A stretch of DNA of 64,000 bases from contig NZ_CP036291.1 of assembly GCF_007750855.1 (NCBI RefSeq), forward strand, positions 1,054,001 to 1,118,000, written 5' to 3'. The DNA comes from Pirellulimonas nuda. GTDB taxonomy: Bacteria > Planctomycetota > Planctomycetia > Pirellulales > Lacipirellulaceae. Under the pieces are notes generated by a model. It was not told where the DNA came from and searched no databases. It worked only from the letters and a program-made list of their open reading frames with translations. Both the position numbers and the translations under genes were made by a program. Position 1 is the first letter of the stretch, and each line of letters begins with the position of its first letter. Below are positions 60,977 through 64,000 of the stretch, piece by piece.

Positions 60977-62047
60977 ATGCCCAAGAGCTACCAGATCGCC
61001 GTGATCGGCGGCGACGGCACCGGCCCCGAAGTGGCCGCCGAAGGCCTTAAGGTCCTCAACGCCATCGCCAAGGACGAGGGGTTCTCCTGCAACGTCACGC
61101 AGCTTGACTGGGGCGGCGACCGCTACCTGAAGTCGGGCGAGGCCCTTCCCGCGGACGCGTTGGACCAGCTCCGCAAGTTTGACAGCATCCTGTTGGGCGC
61201 GGTCGGCCACCCGAAAGTGGCGCCCGGCATCCTCGAGCGCAAGCTGCTGCTCGACCTCCGGTTCGGCCTCGACCAATACATCAACCTACGCCCTGTGAAG
61301 CTGTTCCCCGGCGTCGAGACGCCGCTCAAGGGGAAAGGGCCGGACGACATCGACTTTGTCGTCGTGCGAGAGAACACCGAAGACCTGTACTGCGGCGCCG
61401 GCGGCTTCATGCACAAGGGCACGCCCAACGAGGTCGCGACGCAGACCGCCATCTACACCCGCAAGGGGTGCGAGCGGGCCATCCGCTACGCCTTTGAGTA
61501 CACGCAGCGGCGTAACAACCCCAAGGGGAAGAAGCTGACCCTGGTCGCCAAGACCAACGTGCTGACCACCGGGCACGACCTGTGGTGGCGTGCGTTCCAA
61601 GAGTGCGCGGTCGACTACCCGGACGTGGAGACGGATTACAACCACGTTGACGCGTGCTGCATGTGGATCGTCAAGAACCCCGAGTTCTACGACGTGATCG
61701 TCACCACCAACATGTTTGGCGACATCATCACGGACCTTTCTGGGATGATCCAAGGGGGGATGGGGGTCGCGGCCGGCGGCAACATCAACCCCGAGCCGGG
61801 GGGCGTCAGCATGTTCGAGCCGATGGGGGGCAGCGCCCCCAAGTACACGGGGCAGGGGGTCATCAACCCCATCGCCACCATCAACGCCGTGAGCATGCTG
61901 TTGGACCGCATTGGCGAAACCAAGGCCGCCGACCGCGTCATGCAGGCGATCATGAAGGTCACCGGCACGAAGATGAAGAGCCAGAGCGCCGGCAAGATGG
62001 GCTACTCCACCAGCGAAGTAGGCGACCTAGTCATCGACGCCCTGTGA
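60977..62047 (+). CDS. leuB: 3-isopropylmalate dehydrogenase
   Basis: 356 residues of the isocitrate/isopropylmalate dehydrogenase family. It oxidises and decarboxylates 3-isopropylmalate in the leucine pathway. Motifs: IAVIGGDGTGPEV (N-terminal), YINLRPVKLFPG (substrate Arg), REN(T)EDLYCG, TTNMFGDIITDLSGMIQGG (metal Asp), and EPMGGSAPKYTGQGVINP. The close relative tartrate dehydrogenase has a similar sequence; the REN and NLRP motifs favour LeuB. leuA is 27 kb away, so the pathway genes are dispersed here. Confidence 0.9.
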   Translation: MPKSYQIAVIGGDGTGPEVAAEGLKVLNAIAKDEGFSCNVTQLDWGGDRYLKSGEALPADALDQLRKFDSILLGAVGHPKVAPGILERKLLLDLRFGLDQYINLRPVKLFPGVETPLKGKGPDDIDFVVVRENTEDLYCGAGGFMHKGTPNEVATQTAIYTRKGCERAIRYAFEYTQRRNNPKGKKLTLVAKTNVLTTGHDLWWRAFQECAVDYPDVETDYNHVDACCMWIVKNPEFYDVIVTTNMFGDIITDLSGMIQGGMGVAAGGNINPEPGGVSMFEPMGGSAPKYTGQGVINPIATINAVSMLLDRIGETKAADRVMQAIMKVTGTKMKSQSAGKMGYSTSEVGDLVIDAL

Positions 62048-62051
62048 ACAA

Positions 62052-62145
62052 GGCGAGCCGTCGGCGTAAGCCGCCGGAGTTTTCTTCGCACCGGATATCG
62101 ATCTCATCCGCACGAAACTCCGTCGGCTGACGCCGGCGGCTCGCC
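62052..62145. repeat. dispersed inverted repeat, family A, copy 2
   Basis: Arms 62052-62082 and 62115-62145 match at 28 of 31 positions (GGCGAGCCGTCGGCGTAAGC and on). They fill the gap between the convergent stops of leuB (62047) and the TolC-like gene (62148). Same family as 21289-21394. Confidence 0.85.
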
Positions 62146-62147
62146 CC

Positions 62148-63452
62148 TTAATTGCAGTTGCAGCGGCAGCAGCGGCCTTCGAGGCACGTGACCGCGGCGT
62201 AGCCGCATTCGACGCCCAGCAGGTGCTGGGCGCGTTTGAAGCGCACGTGCGCGATGTTCAGCTCCACGACCCGGTCGATCAGGTCGGATTCTGCCTGGAA
62301 CACCCGGGCCCGTGCGGCGCTCCGCTCGAACACGGTTGTATTGTCTAGGTCGCGTCGCTTCTCGAGACGGAGCAGGCCCCGGCGTTGATCTTCCGCGGCG
62401 GCGGCCGCGAGCCGCACGCGTTGCTGCGCGGCGGCGATGTCGTACACGGCGCCCTTGATCTCCGCCGACGCCAGCACCCGCGCCTCGCCGATCAGCATCC
62501 GTAGCTGCCGGCAGCGGATCGGAAGCTCTTCCTGGGCACAGCCGTAGCACAGCAGCTTGTGGACCGGCTCGACCCGACCCAGGCTGCTGTCTGCGAAGGC
62601 CAGCACCGCCCGCGCCACCGGCAGCGTGTGCTGCTGCAGATTGCAGTAGACCACGCTCAGGCTGCGGACGTCGGTCCGGCTCGCGAGCCCCGTCTGCACG
62701 GCTTCTTCTGCGGACACGGTTGCGAAGTCGGGCGCCCAATCGACCTCGGGGCGGAACATCCGCGTCTCGTCCAGCGGGCAGCCGAGCAGCTTCTTCAACC
62801 GCCCGTTCAGTTGGATCCGGGTCTGCTCAAGCACCAGACGCGTGTCTTGCAAATCGGCGATCCGGACGCGGACCTCGTCTGCTTGGATGGCGTCGGGCGT
62901 CGGCAGCCCACGCTCGGCGAGCCGCTCGATCCGCGAGAGCGTCGTGCGCGACTCGGCGACCGCCATGTCGAGGTAGAGGCTCCGCGCCTCCAGGCCGGCC
63001 AAGTTATAGAACGCCTCGAGCGCCTCGCCGGCGGCCTTGTTGCGTGCGTCGGCAGCGCGGAGGGCCAGCAAGTCGCGGTTCAGGCAGAAGGCGTCGTCCA
63101 CCTTGTCTGAATCGCAGGAGATCAGCAGCCGGGCGTAATGCCGCTCGAGCTCGATCGCCGCCGCTACGGTCGAGGCGGCCGCCGCTTGGCACTGTGCGGT
63201 CGGGGCGTCCAGCAGGTCAAACTCGTCTACCGGGGCGGGGAGCAGGCAGACCGGGCCGTCGCTGGGGGAAGCGGGGTCCATCGACAGCAGCGAGGCCAGG
63301 TCGGGAGGCTCAACCTCCGGGGCGCCCGGAGCGAACGAACACGACACCACCGGCCGACCGGGCATGCAGCCGCAATCGTGGCACCGGCATCCGGCGGCGA
63401 AAGCTAGCGCCGCTAGCACGATCGGTAGTATGCGAAAGTCCGCTGAAAACAT
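62148..63452 (-). CDS. TolC-like Cys-rich lipoprotein
   Basis: 434 residues. A lipobox FAAGC ends the signal peptide (about 22), with Cys clusters right after (CRCHDCGC) and at the C-terminus (EGRCCRCNCN). The body is alpha-helical with two repeated halves (AADARNKAAGEALEAFYNLA and SAEIKGAVYDIAAAQQRVRL types), the outline of outer-membrane efflux (TolC/OEP) proteins. Start chosen so that the lipobox Cys follows a good signal sequence. The Cys clusters are unusual for this family. The gene converges with leuB and shares the family A repeat in its gap. Confidence 0.72.
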   Translation of the reverse strand: MFSADFRILPIVLAALAFAAGCRCHDCGCMPGRPVVSCSFAPGAPEVEPPDLASLLSMDPASPSDGPVCLLPAPVDEFDLLDAPTAQCQAAAASTVAAAIELERHYARLLISCDSDKVDDAFCLNRDLLALRAADARNKAAGEALEAFYNLAGLEARSLYLDMAVAESRTTLSRIERLAERGLPTPDAIQADEVRVRIADLQDTRLVLEQTRIQLNGRLKKLLGCPLDETRMFRPEVDWAPDFATVSAEEAVQTGLASRTDVRSLSVVYCNLQQHTLPVARAVLAFADSSLGRVEPVHKLLCYGCAQEELPIRCRQLRMLIGEARVLASAEIKGAVYDIAAAQQRVRLAAAAAEDQRRGLLRLEKRRDLDNTTVFERSAARARVFQAESDLIDRVVELNIAHVRFKRAQHLLGVECGYAAVTCLEGRCCRCNCN

Positions 63453-63587
63453 GACGACCGTTGCGGCAGGAGTAATCCGGACCCAGCACTGGGTATCGAG
63501 TTTCGCTCGCGCCGCGCACAACGCCTGTCTGCGAAGTTCCGCAAGCGCCGGTGGAGCGGAGCTTGTCGGTTATGCACGTGGGAAGAG

Positions 63588-64000
63588 TTAGTCGCATTGT
63601 CCCGCCGCCAACGGGCTGTCGGACGTGGGGGCGAACACCGCGATAGGTTCCTCACGCCCCTTCACCCATTGGGGGGGGAGCGCCTCGATCGGGAAGTCGG
63701 CCGGAAGCCTGAGGCGGGTCGCCTCGGTGATCAACAAGCAGCGGGCCAGCGGCTTCGTGAGCGTCTCGACGCGGGAGGCGATGTTCACCGTGTCGCCGAT
63801 AGCAGTGAATTCCTGCCGCCGCGGCGACCCGATGCTGCCGACAATCGCCGGCCCCGTGTTCACGCCGATGCCGATCCGCAGCCCGGGCCAGCCCGCTTGT
63901 TCCAGCTCCCGGGTGGCGCTGCGCAGCCGCTCCTGCATGGCGGTGGCCGCGCGCACAGCCGCCAGGGCGTGGTTCTCCGACCCGCCGCTCACGCCAAAGA
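63588..64000 (-). CDS. class III adenylate/guanylate cyclase, C-terminal part
   Basis: The 3' part of a gene that continues beyond the right edge of the window. Residues recognisable from the class III cyclase catalytic domain: LRIGIGVNTGPAIVGSIGSP, then RRQEFTAIGDTVNIASRVE. An intact frame continues to the edge (FGVSGGSENHALAAV), so the GTG seen here is not the start. The N-terminal domains and the regulation are outside the window. Confidence 0.85.
   Translation of the reverse strand, partial: FGVSGGSENHALAAVRAATAMQERLRSATRELEQAGWPGLRIGIGVNTGPAIVGSIGSPRRQEFTAIGDTVNIASRVETLTKPLARCLLITEATRLRLPADFPIEALPPQWVKGREEPIAVFAPTSDSPLAAGQCD

Overview
The window looks like chromosomal DNA of a planctomycete of the order Pirellulales, closest in style to the Lacipirellulaceae. 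The signs are high GC; three secreted proteins that combine a dockerin-like segment (GDYNGDGAVDAADYTVWRD type) with a C-terminal PEP-CTERM anchor; CxPxR sulfatases and DUF1080 and DUF6786-like proteins; a large MoxR/DUF58/vWA operon; and a 23S-5S rRNA unit with no 16S gene attached. No phage, plasmid, IS or CRISPR element is visible.

Layout. 0-1.4 kb: a ketosynthase-like protein without its catalytic Cys. 1.5-6.2 kb: secreted proteins (secretin-like, metalloprotease, beta-helix type). 6.4-9.3 kb: fatty-acid genes fabF, acpP and fabG, all on the minus strand. 9.4-12.6 kb: a divergent c-di-GMP pair (pseudo-receiver/PilZ protein and a double-GGDEF protein) and a frameshifted small membrane protein. 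12.7-16.4 kb: an autonomous 23S-5S rRNA unit with its own promoter, a boxA-like site, an RNase III-type stem and a terminator. 16.4-24.2 kb: two unknown genes, a 1120-residue PEP-CTERM protein built of 131-residue tandem repeats, a DASS-family anion transporter, a molybdopterin oxidoreductase fused to pentapeptide repeats, and tRNA-Leu(UAA). 24.4-32 kb: carbohydrate genes (DUF6786-like, FucP-type permease with ROK kinase, DUF1080, sulfatase). 32.1-35.4 kb: leuA behind a leucine-rich leader peptide and attenuator, between two DUF420-like proteins. 35.7-52.1 kb: a ten-gene plus-strand run: beta-propeller, MoxR, an inserted DMP19-like gene, DUF58, BatA-like, vWA, DUF4175-like coiled coil, a small secreted protein, a terpenoid-cyclase-fold protein and an NPCBM protein. 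52-64 kb: two MBL hydrolases, a second sulfatase, apgM and pgi, a Rieske ferredoxin, leuB, a Cys-rich TolC-like lipoprotein and the end of a class III nucleotide cyclase.

How it works together. fabF, acpP and fabG form the elongation core of fatty-acid synthesis. leuA and leuB are two steps of leucine synthesis 27 kb apart, and leuA appears to be controlled by classical transcription attenuation. The MoxR-vWA run looks like an envelope-associated chaperone or assembly machine. Many intergenic gaps hold palindromic repeats from several families; between convergent genes they could act as bidirectional transcription barriers.

The strongest observations are the leucine attenuator (34.28-34.45 kb), the ketosynthase with Cys replaced by Glu and His by Asn, the self-contained 23S-5S unit, the DMP19-like gene between inverted repeats inside the MoxR operon, and the dispersed repeat that supplies the C-terminal tail of a PEP-CTERM protein.
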